A stretch of DNA of 10,384 nt from an uncultured Pseudorhodobacter sp. (GCA_945957495.1 CAMFLG010000074.1:1-10384), one strand, 5' to 3'; counted from the first letter of the stretch, positions 1-7,910 are shown. Made by a program: numbers and translations. Notes: generated from the sequence alone by a model not told the origin.

Positions 1-118
1 GCCCAGTGAAGACCGATCTGAACAGATGAATAACCCTTTGGCGAAGACATTGTGACCTCTTGTCTGGTTTCGGGGGTAATACGCGCCGTCCGTCAACTTC
101 CGTCGCAATATCCGCGCG

Positions 119-295
119 TTACACCAACTGCTTTGCAATGTACCATGAAACCGGCAAAGCCAAAATAAAACCGACCGCAGCCGCAATCAGAATGGGCTGC
201 AGTGTGGCATGCCCGGAAACCAGGGCAATCACGATCCCCACGCCCATCAGCGTGGTGGCAACCATCGAGAACAGCAACATCATCAAACGTGTCAT
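119..295 (-). CDS. Small two-helix inner-membrane protein (58 aa)
   Basis: The product has 58 residues and is almost entirely hydrophobic. Two membrane segments are visible, about residues 4-26 and 34-51, joined by a short polar turn (S27-G-H). It ends in a conserved-looking PVSW followed by a basic tail (K55). I start it at the ATG at 295, which has a GAGGT Shine-Dalgarno 5 bases upstream. A GTG at 307 in the same frame is less likely because it lies upstream of that site. From memory, similar proteins of about 60 residues are common in Rhodobacteraceae and are sometimes labelled 'CTP synthetase'. That label cannot be right for a protein of this size with no catalytic domain. It is separated from the upstream operon by a terminator, and an FNR-type box precedes it, which suggests expression under low oxygen. 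The biochemical function is unknown. Confidence 0.72.
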   Translation of the reverse strand: MTRLMMLLFSMVATTLMGVGIVIALVSGHATLQPILIAAAVGFILALPVSWYIAKQLV

Positions 296-323
296 TTGGA
301 ACCTCACTCAGCCAACACGACGC

Positions 324-329
324 ATTCTC
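324..329 (-). promoter_or_regulatory. Candidate -10 element of the small membrane gene
   Basis: The minus strand reads GAGAAT here, 4 of 6 matches to TATAAT. If the FNR-type palindrome at 352-365 is centred at -41.5, transcription would start at 317 and the -10 hexamer would fall exactly on 324-329. That leaves a 21-base leader before the ATG at 295. The geometry is that of a class II FNR promoter. The hexamer alone is weak evidence. Confidence 0.35.
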
Positions 330-351
330 CTCTGCATCAGCGCTGGCTGCT

Positions 352-365
352 TTGATCCCGATCAA
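352..365. promoter_or_regulatory. FNR/FnrL-type binding site
   Basis: The sequence TTGATCCCGATCAA is a perfect match to the TTGAT-N4-ATCAA consensus recognised by FNR/FnrL/Dnr regulators of the CRP-FNR superfamily. Both half-sites are intact. It lies in the intergenic region, 56 bases upstream of the ATG of the small membrane gene at 295, and about 30 bases beyond the thu operon terminator. The only gene positioned to be controlled by it is the small minus-strand gene. Confidence 0.65.
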
Positions 366-395
366 TCACATTGCAAAATATAAATATGTAAAATA

Positions 396-419
396 GCCGG
401 GGCATTTTGCTGCCCCGGC
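396..419 (-). terminator. Rho-independent terminator of the thu operon
   Basis: A perfect 9-bp GC-rich stem (396-404 pairs with 411-419, arms GCCGGGGCA and TGCCCCGGC) encloses a 6-base loop. It begins 9 bases after the thuB stop codon. On the minus strand the stem is followed by a T-rich tract (TATTTTACATATTTATATTT). The position and structure fit intrinsic termination of the six-gene operon, and insulate the small membrane gene downstream. Confidence 0.85.
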
Positions 420-428
420 GATCTTTTC

Positions 429-1487
429 TCAGATCGGCAGGCTGACGCCGCCCTTGGCTGCCGATTGTTCGGCCCTGTCCAGCAGCTTTTGCAGCGCCGC
501 CGCGCGGGCAAAATCGGGCTCTGCCACCCCTTCCCCGCGGATCGCCGCGATGAAGCGTTGGTAAACGCTGGGCAGAACCGGCGCCTCAACATCGTGCCAG
601 GTCGCCGTCAGCAGGTCGGCTTCAAGACTGGCGCGCAAGGCACTGACGCCCTTTTCAAAGCTGACCTCAAGCCCGCCCTTGTCGCCATAGATCCGCAGGC
701 GCAGGTCGTTATGATGGCCAGAGGCAAAGCGGGTTGCCCCCACGGTGCCAAGGGCGCCGTTCTGCAACACCAGATGCATCACCGCGCTGTCGTTTGCATC
801 CAGCGTGTATTCGCCGATCACCCCGCCGGGCGCCTTGTCAAACGTCGCCAACCGGCACGAGATTTCGGTTGCATCCTGACCCGCGATAAAGGTCGCAAAA
901 TCAAGGATATGGATGCCAACATCGCCCAGAACGCCTTTGGAGCCATGCTTGGTTGAAAGCCGCCACAGCCATTGGCTTTCCTTGTCCCAATGCCCCCAGG
1001 CCGGTTGCGTCAGCCAGCTTTGCAGGTAAGACGCCTCGAAATGCCGCACCGTACCGATGGCGCCTTCGCGCACCATCGCCGCCGCCTTTTGCAAGGCCGC
1101 CACGTTGCGATAGCTAAGGTTGACCATATTCACCACACCAGCCTTGGCCGCCGCAGCTGCCATGGCATCGGCGTCTACCTCATTGGTGGCCAGCGGCTTT
1201 TCGCACAGCACATGCTTGCCCGCGGTCAGAAACGGCATGGTCGTGGGGTAATGTGCGGCATCCGGCGTGACGTTGGTGATCGCGTCAAACTCCCCCCAGG
1301 CCAGCGCCTCGTCGATCGAGGCAAAGCCCTTGGGCATGTGGTGTTTGTCGCAAAATGCTTGCAACTGCTCGGGCCGGGTGTCGATGCCCGCCACCAGCGA
1401 AACACCGTCGATCTTGGCGAATTCGGTGGCATGGTTGTTCGCCATGCCGCCGGTGCCCAGGATCAAAAGACGAACGGGCTGTGCCAT
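429..1487 (-). CDS. thuB: ThuB-like Gfo/Idh/MocA family NAD(P)-dependent oxidoreductase
   Basis: The product has 352 residues. An N-terminal Rossmann fold shows the dinucleotide motif G11-T-G13-G14-M-A16, with an acidic residue (D36) at the end of the second strand that favours NAD. The family signature E96-K97-P98 is present. The C-terminal domain carries G188-D189-V-G-I-H193, where the Asp and His are the usual catalytic residues. In rhizobia ThuB acts with ThuA on imported disaccharides through 3-keto derivatives, so oxidation at the sugar C3 is the likely reaction here. The ATG at 1487 follows the thuA stop with one base between (TAATATG). Upstream in-frame codons lie inside thuA and are rejected. 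It is the last gene of the operon, with a terminator just after it. Substrate is inferred from synteny; the family assignment is firm. Confidence 0.9.
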   Translation of the reverse strand: MAQPVRLLILGTGGMANNHATEFAKIDGVSLVAGIDTRPEQLQAFCDKHHMPKGFASIDEALAWGEFDAITNVTPDAAHYPTTMPFLTAGKHVLCEKPLATNEVDADAMAAAAAKAGVVNMVNLSYRNVAALQKAAAMVREGAIGTVRHFEASYLQSWLTQPAWGHWDKESQWLWRLSTKHGSKGVLGDVGIHILDFATFIAGQDATEISCRLATFDKAPGGVIGEYTLDANDSAVMHLVLQNGALGTVGATRFASGHHNDLRLRIYGDKGGLEVSFEKGVSALRASLEADLLTATWHDVEAPVLPSVYQRFIAAIRGEGVAEPDFARAAALQKLLDRAEQSAAKGGVSLPI

Positions 1488-1488
1488 A

Positions 1489-2274
1489 TTACCGGTATCC
1501 TGCTTCGCCGTCATGGTGCAGACGCGGCCCGCGCTCGGTGATCGGCTCCAACGCCTTGTCAACCGGGGTGTTGGGCGCATTGTTCGGGTCGGCGATGCGG
1601 GCGTTCGGGTTATAGACCCATTTCACCGCGTTCGAGATCACCCGCTGCACATTGGCGTCGTGGTAGGTCGGGTAGGTTTCATGCCCCGGGCGGAAGTAGA
1701 AGATATTGCCCGCGCCACGCTTGTAGGTCAGGCCGGACCGGAACACTTCCCCGCCCGCAAACCAAGAGATGAACACCGTCTCAAGCGGTTCCGGCACGCC
1801 AAAGGGTTCGCCGTACATCTCTTCATATTCCAGTTCGAAATGGTCCGGCAGGCCGGTGGCAATCGGATGCTGGCGGCTTGTGACCCAAAGCCGTTCGCGT
1901 TCGCCCGCCTCACGCCAGGACAGGTTGCACGGCGCACCCATCAAACGTTTGAACGGTTTCGAGAAATGCGCGGAATGCAGGAAGATCACCCCCATGCCGC
2001 CCCAGACCGCATCGCAGACCCGTTCGACGATCTTGTCATCAACGTCACCGTGCGCGGCGTGGCCCCACCAGATCAGCACATCGGTTTCGGCCAGTTTTTC
2101 GGCCGTCATCCCATGTTCGGCATCTTGCAAGGTCACGGTGCTGGCCTTGATTCCGTCGTTTTTGTTCAGCGCGGCGGCAATCGTGCCGTGCATGGTCAAC
2201 GGGTAAATCCCTGACACGACCTTGTTCTTTTGTTCGTGAACGTTTTCACCCCAGACGGTGACACGGATGCTCAT
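1489..2274 (-). CDS. thuA: ThuA-domain protein (trehalose utilisation)
   Basis: The product has 261 residues and is a full-length ThuA-like protein. This family has a class I glutamine-amidotransferase-like fold. Conserved-looking features include W69-W-G-H72 with H75 nearby, a strand ending in H99-S-A-H102, and a late motif around residues 193-204 (FRPGHETYPTYH). There is no signal peptide, so it is cytoplasmic. In Sinorhizobium, thuA and thuB are both needed to use trehalose, via 3-keto sugars; the exact step done by ThuA here is inferred. The ATG at 2274 has a strong AGGAG site 6 bases upstream. The gene sits between thuK (59-base gap containing a hairpin) and thuB (1-base gap). The same ThuA-plus-oxidoreductase pairing occurs in other sugar operons, so the substrate could differ from trehalose. 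Confidence 0.88.
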   Translation of the reverse strand: MSIRVTVWGENVHEQKNKVVSGIYPLTMHGTIAAALNKNDGIKASTVTLQDAEHGMTAEKLAETDVLIWWGHAAHGDVDDKIVERVCDAVWGGMGVIFLHSAHFSKPFKRLMGAPCNLSWREAGERERLWVTSRQHPIATGLPDHFELEYEEMYGEPFGVPEPLETVFISWFAGGEVFRSGLTYKRGAGNIFYFRPGHETYPTYHDANVQRVISNAVKWVYNPNARIADPNNAPNTPVDKALEPITERGPRLHHDGEAGYR

Positions 2275-2294
2275 GGCATTCTCCTGACTTGGGA

Positions 2295-2317
2295 CCGCAC
2301 CTCGGGAGGGGGTGCGG
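2295..2317 (-). other. Intercistronic hairpin between thuK and thuA
   Basis: A perfect 7-bp stem (CCGCACC at 2295-2301 pairs with GGTGCGG at 2311-2317) has a 9-base loop. It fills much of the 59-base gap between thuK and thuA. No run of T follows on the minus strand, so it is more likely an mRNA-stabilising or processing element than a terminator. It separates the transport genes from the catabolic genes in the transcript. Confidence 0.5.
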
Positions 2318-2333
2318 CGGTTGTTTTCATTCT

Positions 2334-3338
2334 TCAGCGGATCGGCGCGCCATTGGCGTCGAATTTGTGCATCTGGCCCGGTTTTGGGTTCAGACCCAAT
2401 TCGGCGCCGACGCGAAGGGCAAGCTTGCCTTCCTGCCGCACGATCAGCGGCTCTTCTGCGCCAATCTCGACGAACAGATAGTTATCCGATCCAAGGTCTT
2501 CGGCGTGAACGACCGTACCGCGCCACATGCCGCCCTCTGGCGCCACTTCCAGATGTTCAGACCGTATCCCCAGCGTCGCGCAGCCATGATCCGCGGCGAA
2601 CTTCCCGGTCAGGAAATTCATCTTCGGGCTACCGATGAAGCCGGCGACAAAGATCGAATTGGGCCGTTCATAAAGCTCGGCAGGGCTGCCGACCTGTTCC
2701 AGACGACCATCACGCAGCACCGCAATCCGGTCTGCCAGCGTCATCGCCTCGACCTGATCATGCGTCACATAGATCATCGTCACATCACTCATCGAGTGGT
2801 GCAGTTTGGCAATCTCAAGCCGGGTTTGCACCCGCAGAGCGGCATCAAGGTTCGACAGCGGTTCGTCAAACAGGAACACCCGCGGGTCGCGCACAATCGC
2901 CCGCCCGATGGCAACACGTTGCCGCTGACCACCAGACAGTTGCTTGGGCAGACGATCCAGCAAATGCGAGATCTGCAGCAGTTCCGCTGCCTTGGTCACG
3001 CGGGTCTTGATGTCATCCGCCCCGGCCTTGGCCAGTTTCATCCCGAAGGCCATGTTGTCATAGACATTCATGTGGGGATAAAGCGCATAGGATTGGAACA
3101 CCATCGCGATGCCGCGCTTTGACGGAACCAGGTTGTTCACCCGTTCATTGTCAAACAGCATGTCGCCGCTGGTGATTTCCTCCAGCCCCGAAATCAGGCG
3201 CAGCAGGGTGGACTTGCCGCAGCCAGAGGGCCCGACAAACACCATGAATTCACCCTTTTCGATGGTCAGGTCGATGCCCTTGATGACATCCACCGCCCCA
3301 TAGGATTTCTTCACATTCTTCAGTTCAATCTTTGCCAT
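2334..3338 (-). CDS. thuK: Sugar ABC transporter ATP-binding protein (MalK/UgpC type)
   Basis: The product has 334 residues. The nucleotide-binding domain shows the Walker A motif G36-P-S-G-C-G-K-S-T44, Q-loop Q82, the ABC signature L134-S-G-G-Q138, Walker B ending in D158-E159, the D-loop around L164-D165 and switch H193. A shorter C-terminal region from about residue 235 corresponds to the TOBE/regulatory domain of MalK-like ATPases. The total length is slightly below the usual 350-370. It would power uptake through the two adjacent permeases at the inner membrane. The ATG at 3338 is 4 bases beyond the thuG stop. General MalK-like ATPases can serve several importers, but the context ties this one to the thu system. 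Confidence 0.93.
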   Translation of the reverse strand: MAKIELKNVKKSYGAVDVIKGIDLTIEKGEFMVFVGPSGCGKSTLLRLISGLEEITSGDMLFDNERVNNLVPSKRGIAMVFQSYALYPHMNVYDNMAFGMKLAKAGADDIKTRVTKAAELLQISHLLDRLPKQLSGGQRQRVAIGRAIVRDPRVFLFDEPLSNLDAALRVQTRLEIAKLHHSMSDVTMIYVTHDQVEAMTLADRIAVLRDGRLEQVGSPAELYERPNSIFVAGFIGSPKMNFLTGKFAADHGCATLGIRSEHLEVAPEGGMWRGTVVHAEDLGSDNYLFVEIGAEEPLIVRQEGKLALRVGAELGLNPKPGQMHKFDANGAPIR

Positions 3339-3342
3339 TTTT

Positions 3343-4172
<830 letters not shown>

Positions 4173-4176
<4 letters not shown>

Positions 4177-5141
4177 TTGCCCCCGTCGCCGGAAAGATCA
4201 ACGCGGCCCAGCCAGATATACAGCAGCACAAACACCGCAAGGATCACGAACAGCAGCGTTGACTGCGCCGAGCCATAAGCGAATTTGTCGAAATCAATCA
4301 GGTTTTCACGGCTGATCACCGACATGGTCTTGGTGGCCTTGGAATTCGGCGTCAACACATAGATCAGGTCGAACACGCGCAGGGCGTCCAGCATGCGGAA
4401 GATCACCGCAACCATCAGCGCCGGGCGGATCAAAGGCAGGGTGATCCTGAAAAACACCTTGACCGGATGAATACCGTCAATCTTGGCGGCCTCGTAAATG
4501 TCACGCGGCACCATCTGCAGACCAGCAAGGCACAAAAGCGCCATGAAGGGGGTGGTCTTCCAGATATCCACCATCAACACGGCATACATGGCGGTGTCGC
4601 TGTTGGCCGTCCACGCCACCTTGTCGGTAATCAGACCAAGGCGCAGCGCCATGTCGTTGATGATACCGTATTGGTCATTCAGCATCCAGGCCCACATCTT
4701 GGCGGAAACGATGGTCGGGATCGCCCATGGGATCAGAATGGCGGCGCGCACAAAGCCACGTCCGCGGAATTCCGCATTCAACACCAACGCCACCATCAGG
4801 CCCAAGACGGTTTCGCACAGAACCGAAACCACCGAAAACCGAACCGTGTTCCAGACCGCATTCCACCACGCCGGATCAACCAGCGTTCCGCGGTAGATCA
4901 CCTTGCCAGAGGCAAGCGTGCGCACGCTCAGATAATTGTCGAACCCGATCCACTTGCCGCCATACAGGTCGTTCAATGACGTATCGGTCAATGAAAACCA
5001 GACGGTGCGCATAAGCGGCCACGCGGCAACGCAGAACAACGCGGCCAGCATCGGGGCCAGAAACCAGAAGGCGGCTTTCTGGCGCTGCTGGTGCAGGCTC
5101 AAACCGTTTCCGGTGGATCCGGCAGTATTGGCTGAAGTCAT
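4173..5141 (-). CDS. thuF: Sugar ABC transporter permease (MalF type)
   Basis: The product has 322 residues and about six membrane helices; the first is around residues 27-50, after a polar cytoplasmic N-terminus. The EAA motif is visible as EAAKIDGIHPVKVFFRITL followed by PLIRPAL. It pairs with ThuG to form the translocation pore of a CUT1-type importer. I start it at the ATG at 5141, preceded by a G-rich AAGGGGGG stretch about 5 bases upstream. A longer in-frame form begins at 5210 but would run across the intercistronic hairpins, so it is rejected. It follows thuE after 96 bases that contain two hairpins. Confidence 0.9.
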
Positions 5142-5160
5142 GATTGCCCCCCCTTGGACG

Positions 5161-5174
5161 GCCCATCTTTGGGC
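5161..5174 (-). other. Small intercistronic hairpin between thuE and thuF
   Basis: GCCCA at 5161-5165 and TGGGC at 5170-5174 form a 5-bp stem with a TCTT/AAGA tetraloop. It lies 9 bases downstream of the larger hairpin at 5184-5212 and close to the thuF ribosome-binding region. It may modulate thuF translation or stabilise the thuE message. The short stem makes this a weak call. Confidence 0.35.
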
Positions 5175-5183
5175 TGAAATGAA

Positions 5184-5212
5184 AGTTGGGCGGCGATTGA
5201 AACCGCCCAACT
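5184..5212 (-). terminator. Attenuator-like hairpin after thuE
   Basis: A perfect 10-bp stem (AGTTGGGCGG at 5184-5193 pairs with CCGCCCAACT at 5203-5212) encloses a 9-base loop. It starts 25 bases past the thuE stop and is followed on the minus strand by TTTCATTTC, a broken T-run. Such structures after binding-protein genes commonly cause partial termination or protect the upstream mRNA. That yields more binding protein than permease. The interrupted T-tract argues for partial rather than full termination. Confidence 0.65.
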
Positions 5213-5237
5213 CAAGGCTTTGGCTTGGCAGGGAGGA

Positions 5238-6518
5238 TTACCAGGCGCTGCCTTTCAACTCGGTCAGATCCGATTCCAGAACTTCAAGGTTGTCTGCAGC
5301 AGAGCCGTTGCCCGAAAGGGTTTCATGCACGGCCGACCAGAACTTCGAGGAAACTTCGTTGTACTTGCCCAGCGTCGGCGCCGACGGGCGCGGGACGGCG
5401 TTCAGGAACACTTCTTTCCACTGCGGGATGATCGGCGCAGCTGCGGCGATATCGGCGTCATCGTACAGGGCAACGATCGTCGGCAGGTTGGTTTCTGCAA
5501 TCGCGCGCTGTTTCTGCGCCTCGGGGCCAGCCAGGTAAAGCGCAAGCGAGATCGCGATGTCCTGATGCTTGGAGTATTTCGAAACGGCCACGTTCCAGCC
5601 ACCCAGCGTTGCAGCCGAGGTATCGTCAGCCGTGCCCTTCGGCAGCGTGGCTACTGCGAATTTGCCTTTGACGGCAGAGTCGTCGCCATTGCCCAGACCG
5701 TAGGCGTAGGGCCAGTTGCGCATGAACGCGGCATTGCCGGTTTGCCACAGGCCACGGGCCTCTTCTTCCTGATAGGCCAGAACACCTTCCGGAGAGATCG
5801 TACCAACCCAGCCCTTGGCGGTTTCAAGCGCCTTGACCGCATTGGGGTTGTTCACAGAGATCGTGCCATCGGGCTCGACAATCTGACCGCCGCCGAAGGA
5901 TTTGATCCATTCCAGCGCGTTGCAGGTCAGGCCTTCATAGGCGTTGCCTTGCCACACATAGCCCCAGAAATCGGCGTTGCCTGCGGCGCGTTCGCCATCC
6001 TGAATCTTTTGCGCAGCAGCCGTCAGTTCATCCCAGGTCGTCGGTACGGCGACGCCATACTTGTCCAGCAGGTCTTTGCGATAATAGAGCGCCGGCGCAT
6101 CGGTAAAGATCGGCAGGGCAACCAGCTTGCCGTTCACGGTTTGCGATTGAATGATCGACGGGAAATGCTGCGGCGCCAGATCCTTGGCAGCCTCGGACAG
6201 ATCAACGAAGTGGTCAGCCAGTTGCGGCGCCCAGATCACGTCGGTCTGATACAGGTCGATATCGGTCGCCCCTGCGGCCAGCCACAGACGGTATTGGCCG
6301 AACTGGTCGCTGGTCGATGCAGGCATCGGCACCAGGGTCACGGTGTTGCCGGTCGCTTCTTCCCACGGCTTGACCAAAGTTTTGAAATTCTCGACAGCAT
6401 TGCCGACGGCGCCGGAGACATAGAAAATCTCTTCCGCCATGACCGGCGTTGCAAGCGCACTTGCCAACGCAAGTACCGCTGAAGACCGCAGCACGCGGCC
6501 CTTGAATCCATAGGACAT
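5238..6518 (-). CDS. thuE: Periplasmic trehalose/maltose-type sugar-binding protein
   Basis: The product has 426 residues. A Sec signal peptide is clear: basic start (K6, R8, R11), a hydrophobic stretch (residues 13-24) and a likely cleavage after V26-M-A28 before E29-E. The mature part is a type 1 extracellular solute-binding protein of the CUT1 class. It has an aromatic-rich region and a C-terminal block around VPRPSAPTLGKYNEV typical of trehalose/maltose binders. It captures the sugar in the periplasm for ThuFGK. The ATG at 6518 is chosen because a GGAGG site lies 6 bases upstream and a signal peptide follows at once. An in-frame extension of 77 codons would bury the signal and is rejected. 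It is the first gene of the operon. Ligand identity is inferred from gene order. Confidence 0.92.
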   Translation of the reverse strand: MSYGFKGRVLRSSAVLALASALATPVMAEEIFYVSGAVGNAVENFKTLVKPWEEATGNTVTLVPMPASTSDQFGQYRLWLAAGATDIDLYQTDVIWAPQLADHFVDLSEAAKDLAPQHFPSIIQSQTVNGKLVALPIFTDAPALYYRKDLLDKYGVAVPTTWDELTAAAQKIQDGERAAGNADFWGYVWQGNAYEGLTCNALEWIKSFGGGQIVEPDGTISVNNPNAVKALETAKGWVGTISPEGVLAYQEEEARGLWQTGNAAFMRNWPYAYGLGNGDDSAVKGKFAVATLPKGTADDTSAATLGGWNVAVSKYSKHQDIAISLALYLAGPEAQKQRAIAETNLPTIVALYDDADIAAAAPIIPQWKEVFLNAVPRPSAPTLGKYNEVSSKFWSAVHETLSGNGSAADNLEVLESDLTELKGSAW

Positions 6519-6524
6519 GGATTT

Positions 6525-6529
6525 CCTCC
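6525..6529 (-). promoter_or_regulatory. thuE ribosome-binding site
   Basis: The minus strand reads GGAGG here with 6 bases before the ATG at 6518. It is a full-strength site and decides the start against a 77-codon in-frame extension. The high strength fits the need for abundant binding protein. Confidence 0.8.
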
Positions 6530-6622
6530 CTGATGATTGTTTCGCGCCTTTGCGGCGCTTCCCAGTGCAAAACGCCCCATTTTCCGTCCGAACCCGAACC
6601 GGCCTCCCGAGGCATTTGCAGA

Positions 6623-6652
6623 CAGTTAGCGCAAAACCTGCCGCGCCGTCAA
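6623..6652 (-). promoter_or_regulatory. Candidate thuE promoter
   Basis: On the minus strand a TTGACG hexamer (6652-6647) is followed by an 18-base spacer and TAACTG (6628-6623). The -35 is 5 of 6 to consensus, and in alphaproteobacteria TTGAC is the better conserved half. The -10 is poor. The position gives a leader of about 100 bases before the thuE ATG. The LacI-like palindrome ends 9 bases upstream of the -35. Confidence 0.35.
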
Positions 6653-6660
6653 CGATTCTC

Positions 6661-6680
6661 AATCCAAAGCGCTTTGAATT
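6661..6680. promoter_or_regulatory. LacI-family-like operator upstream of thuE
   Basis: The core CAAAGCGCTTTG (6665-6676) is a perfect 12-bp palindrome with the central CG typical of LacI-family operators. Flanking bases extend the symmetry to 20 bp with a single mismatched pair (6664/6677). ThuR and AglR, LacI-family sugar regulators of alphaproteobacteria, recognise sites of this general form. It lies 142 bases upstream of the thuE ATG and is the only strong palindrome in that area, so it most likely controls the thu operon. Confidence 0.65.
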
Positions 6681-6924
6681 TTTCGTCGGAAATTGCTGCA
6701 GCGCCGAATTTTCATGCTCCAGCCTGTGGTGGTCTGCCCACTGCCGCAACGGAGGCAGCGCAAGTATGTCAGGTCGACAGCCGCCGATAATTCATTTTAG
6801 ACATATGATATTGTTGTATATTTAATTAATTCACTTTTGAATTGGACCGAGAGAATACGCCTACGGTCGATCCGAACAGCCGCGTTCGGCGCAGCAAGGC
6901 GGCGCTGATGAAAGTTAAAGCGAT

Positions 6925-6954
6925 AAAAAATTTTCCCAGACGGCACTCCGCTGG
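6925..6954 (-). terminator. Candidate rho-independent terminator of lysR
   Basis: On the minus strand, CCAGCGG (6954-6948) pairs with CCG-T-CTGG (6943-6936) around an AGTG loop, with one bulged T. GAAAA and a run of six T (6930-6925) follow. It begins 29 bases after the lysR stop. The bulge and the 5-base offset of the T-run make it imperfect. Its location and T-run support it. Confidence 0.5.
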
Positions 6955-6983
6955 AGAGGCATTTGAGGTTTCTTTGACAGGGT

Positions 6984-7865
6984 CTATTCCGGCGCAACTT
7001 TGGAAAGGCTGCGCGCCATGTCGAAAAACGCCCGCATCAGTTTGCCCCCGCGCCGTTCGTGCAGGCAGATCAACGTCTCATCCATCACCATCGCCGGAGC
7101 CCCAGTGATCTGCAGCGCCACCAGCCGGGAATCCTGCCCGAATTCGGCCTCTGAGACAAAGCCCACCCCCGCACCCGACGCCACAATTTCGCGCACCGCC
7201 TCGCGCCCTTCCGCCTCGATCGCAGCGGGCAACTCTATCCCGGCCTCTTGCGCCGCCGCCTGCAACTTCATCCGCGTCTTGGACCCACGCTCGCGCAATA
7301 CCAACGGCAACTGCCCCAGTTCTGCCATCGGCAGGCTGCGTCTGGACGCCAAGGGGTGCGATTTGGCGACAAAGGCCACAATCGGCGTGGCGTTCAGATG
7401 CACACACTCAAACTCACCCCCCACCGGGATTTCCCCCAGCACGCCAATATCGGCGTCATAGGTGCGCAGGCTTTCCACAACATGTTCGGAATTGCCCGAG
7501 CGCACCGAGATATGCACGCCGGGATGCCTTTTGCGAAAATCGGCCAGAATGTGCAGCAAATGGCTGGCGCTGTCGGCCACGATCCGCAAATTGCCCGCCC
7601 GCATTGCCCGGCTTTCAGACAAAAGCTCCAGTGCCTGCTGTTCGCTGTCAAACAGCCTGCGGGTGATTTCCAACAGGCTTTCCCCTGCAGCGGTCAATTG
7701 CACCTGCCGTTTGTGCCGGTTGAACAGGAGGATGTCATATTCCTGTTCCAACTTGGCAATCTGATCCGAGATTGCAGGTTGCGTGACGTGCAACACCTCT
7801 GCCGCGCGCGAGAACCCGCCCTGAATGGCAACATGGTGGAAAGCGCGAAGTTGAACATAGCGCAT
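6984..7865 (-). CDS. LysR-family regulator of aminoethylphosphonate catabolism
   Basis: The product has 293 residues, the normal length for LysR regulators. An N-terminal winged helix-turn-helix (about residues 3-60) includes FSRAAEVLHVTQPAISDQI. A linker helix follows, and a substrate-binding-like effector domain runs from about residue 92 to 290. The ATG at 7865 is preceded by AAGG 7 bases upstream. It is transcribed divergently from phnW across a 120-base gap, the classic LysR layout in which the regulator controls itself and the neighbouring operon. A LysR subgroup associated with 2-aminoethylphosphonate catabolism is known (TIGR03339), and this protein probably belongs there. Inducer and target are inferred from position. 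It is less likely to control the thu operon, which carries a LacI-type site. Confidence 0.88.
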   Translation of the reverse strand: MRYVQLRAFHHVAIQGGFSRAAEVLHVTQPAISDQIAKLEQEYDILLFNRHKRQVQLTAAGESLLEITRRLFDSEQQALELLSESRAMRAGNLRIVADSASHLLHILADFRKRHPGVHISVRSGNSEHVVESLRTYDADIGVLGEIPVGGEFECVHLNATPIVAFVAKSHPLASRRSLPMAELGQLPLVLRERGSKTRMKLQAAAQEAGIELPAAIEAEGREAVREIVASGAGVGFVSEAEFGQDSRLVALQITGAPAMVMDETLICLHERRGGKLMRAFFDMARSLSKVAPE

Positions 7866-7896
7866 GGCAGGGCCTTTGAGCGGAACTTCAAAATAT

Positions 7897-7910
7897 CATC
7901 TGAACTGATG
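7897..7910. promoter_or_regulatory. Possible LysR binding site in the lysR-phnW intergenic region
   Basis: CATC (7897-7900) and GATG (7907-7910) form an inverted repeat around TGAACT in the 120-base divergent region. Short interrupted dyads like this are typical of LysR-family activation sites. It is 32 bases upstream of the lysR ATG and 75 bases upstream of the phnW ATG. GAACT is also repeated directly at 7883 and 7902. No promoter hexamers could be fixed with confidence here. Confidence 0.35.

Larger units (their letters stand above)
6519..6983. other. 465-base non-coding region between thuE and lysR
   Basis: No convincing gene is present. Short open frames here lack ribosome-binding sites and recognisable protein character. 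From thuE outward it holds the thuE leader with a small inverted repeat (GCCTC-CC-GAGGC, 6602-6613), a candidate promoter and a LacI-like operator. Beyond these come an 8-bp palindrome GCTGCAGC (6695-6702) and an AT-rich patch (about 6787-6846) with the repeat AATTCA-CTTT-TGAATT (6828-6843). An orphan hairpin (CCGAAC 6872-6877 with GTTCGG 6884-6889) and the likely lysR terminator complete it. Confidence 0.6.

Noticed and set aside
16..27. ATCTG-AA-CAGAT inverted repeat at the left edge
   Set aside because: It is a short perfect dyad, but with no gene context on its left and no known consensus. Bases 1-118 contain nothing else I can support.
1267..3122. Plus-strand open frames of 315 and 277 codons (1267-2214 and 2289-3122)
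   Set aside because: They are shadows of thuB, thuA and thuK, without ribosome-binding sites or domain signatures.
5220..6482. Long plus-strand open frame of 420 codons opposite thuE
   Set aside because: It is antisense to a clear signal-peptide-bearing binding protein, has no recognisable domain, and is Arg/Gly/Gln-rich as expected from the complement of GC-biased codons.
6842..7108. Plus-strand 88-codon frame in the thuE-lysR gap
   Set aside because: It runs into the lysR gene on the opposite strand, has no Shine-Dalgarno and no recognisable protein features.
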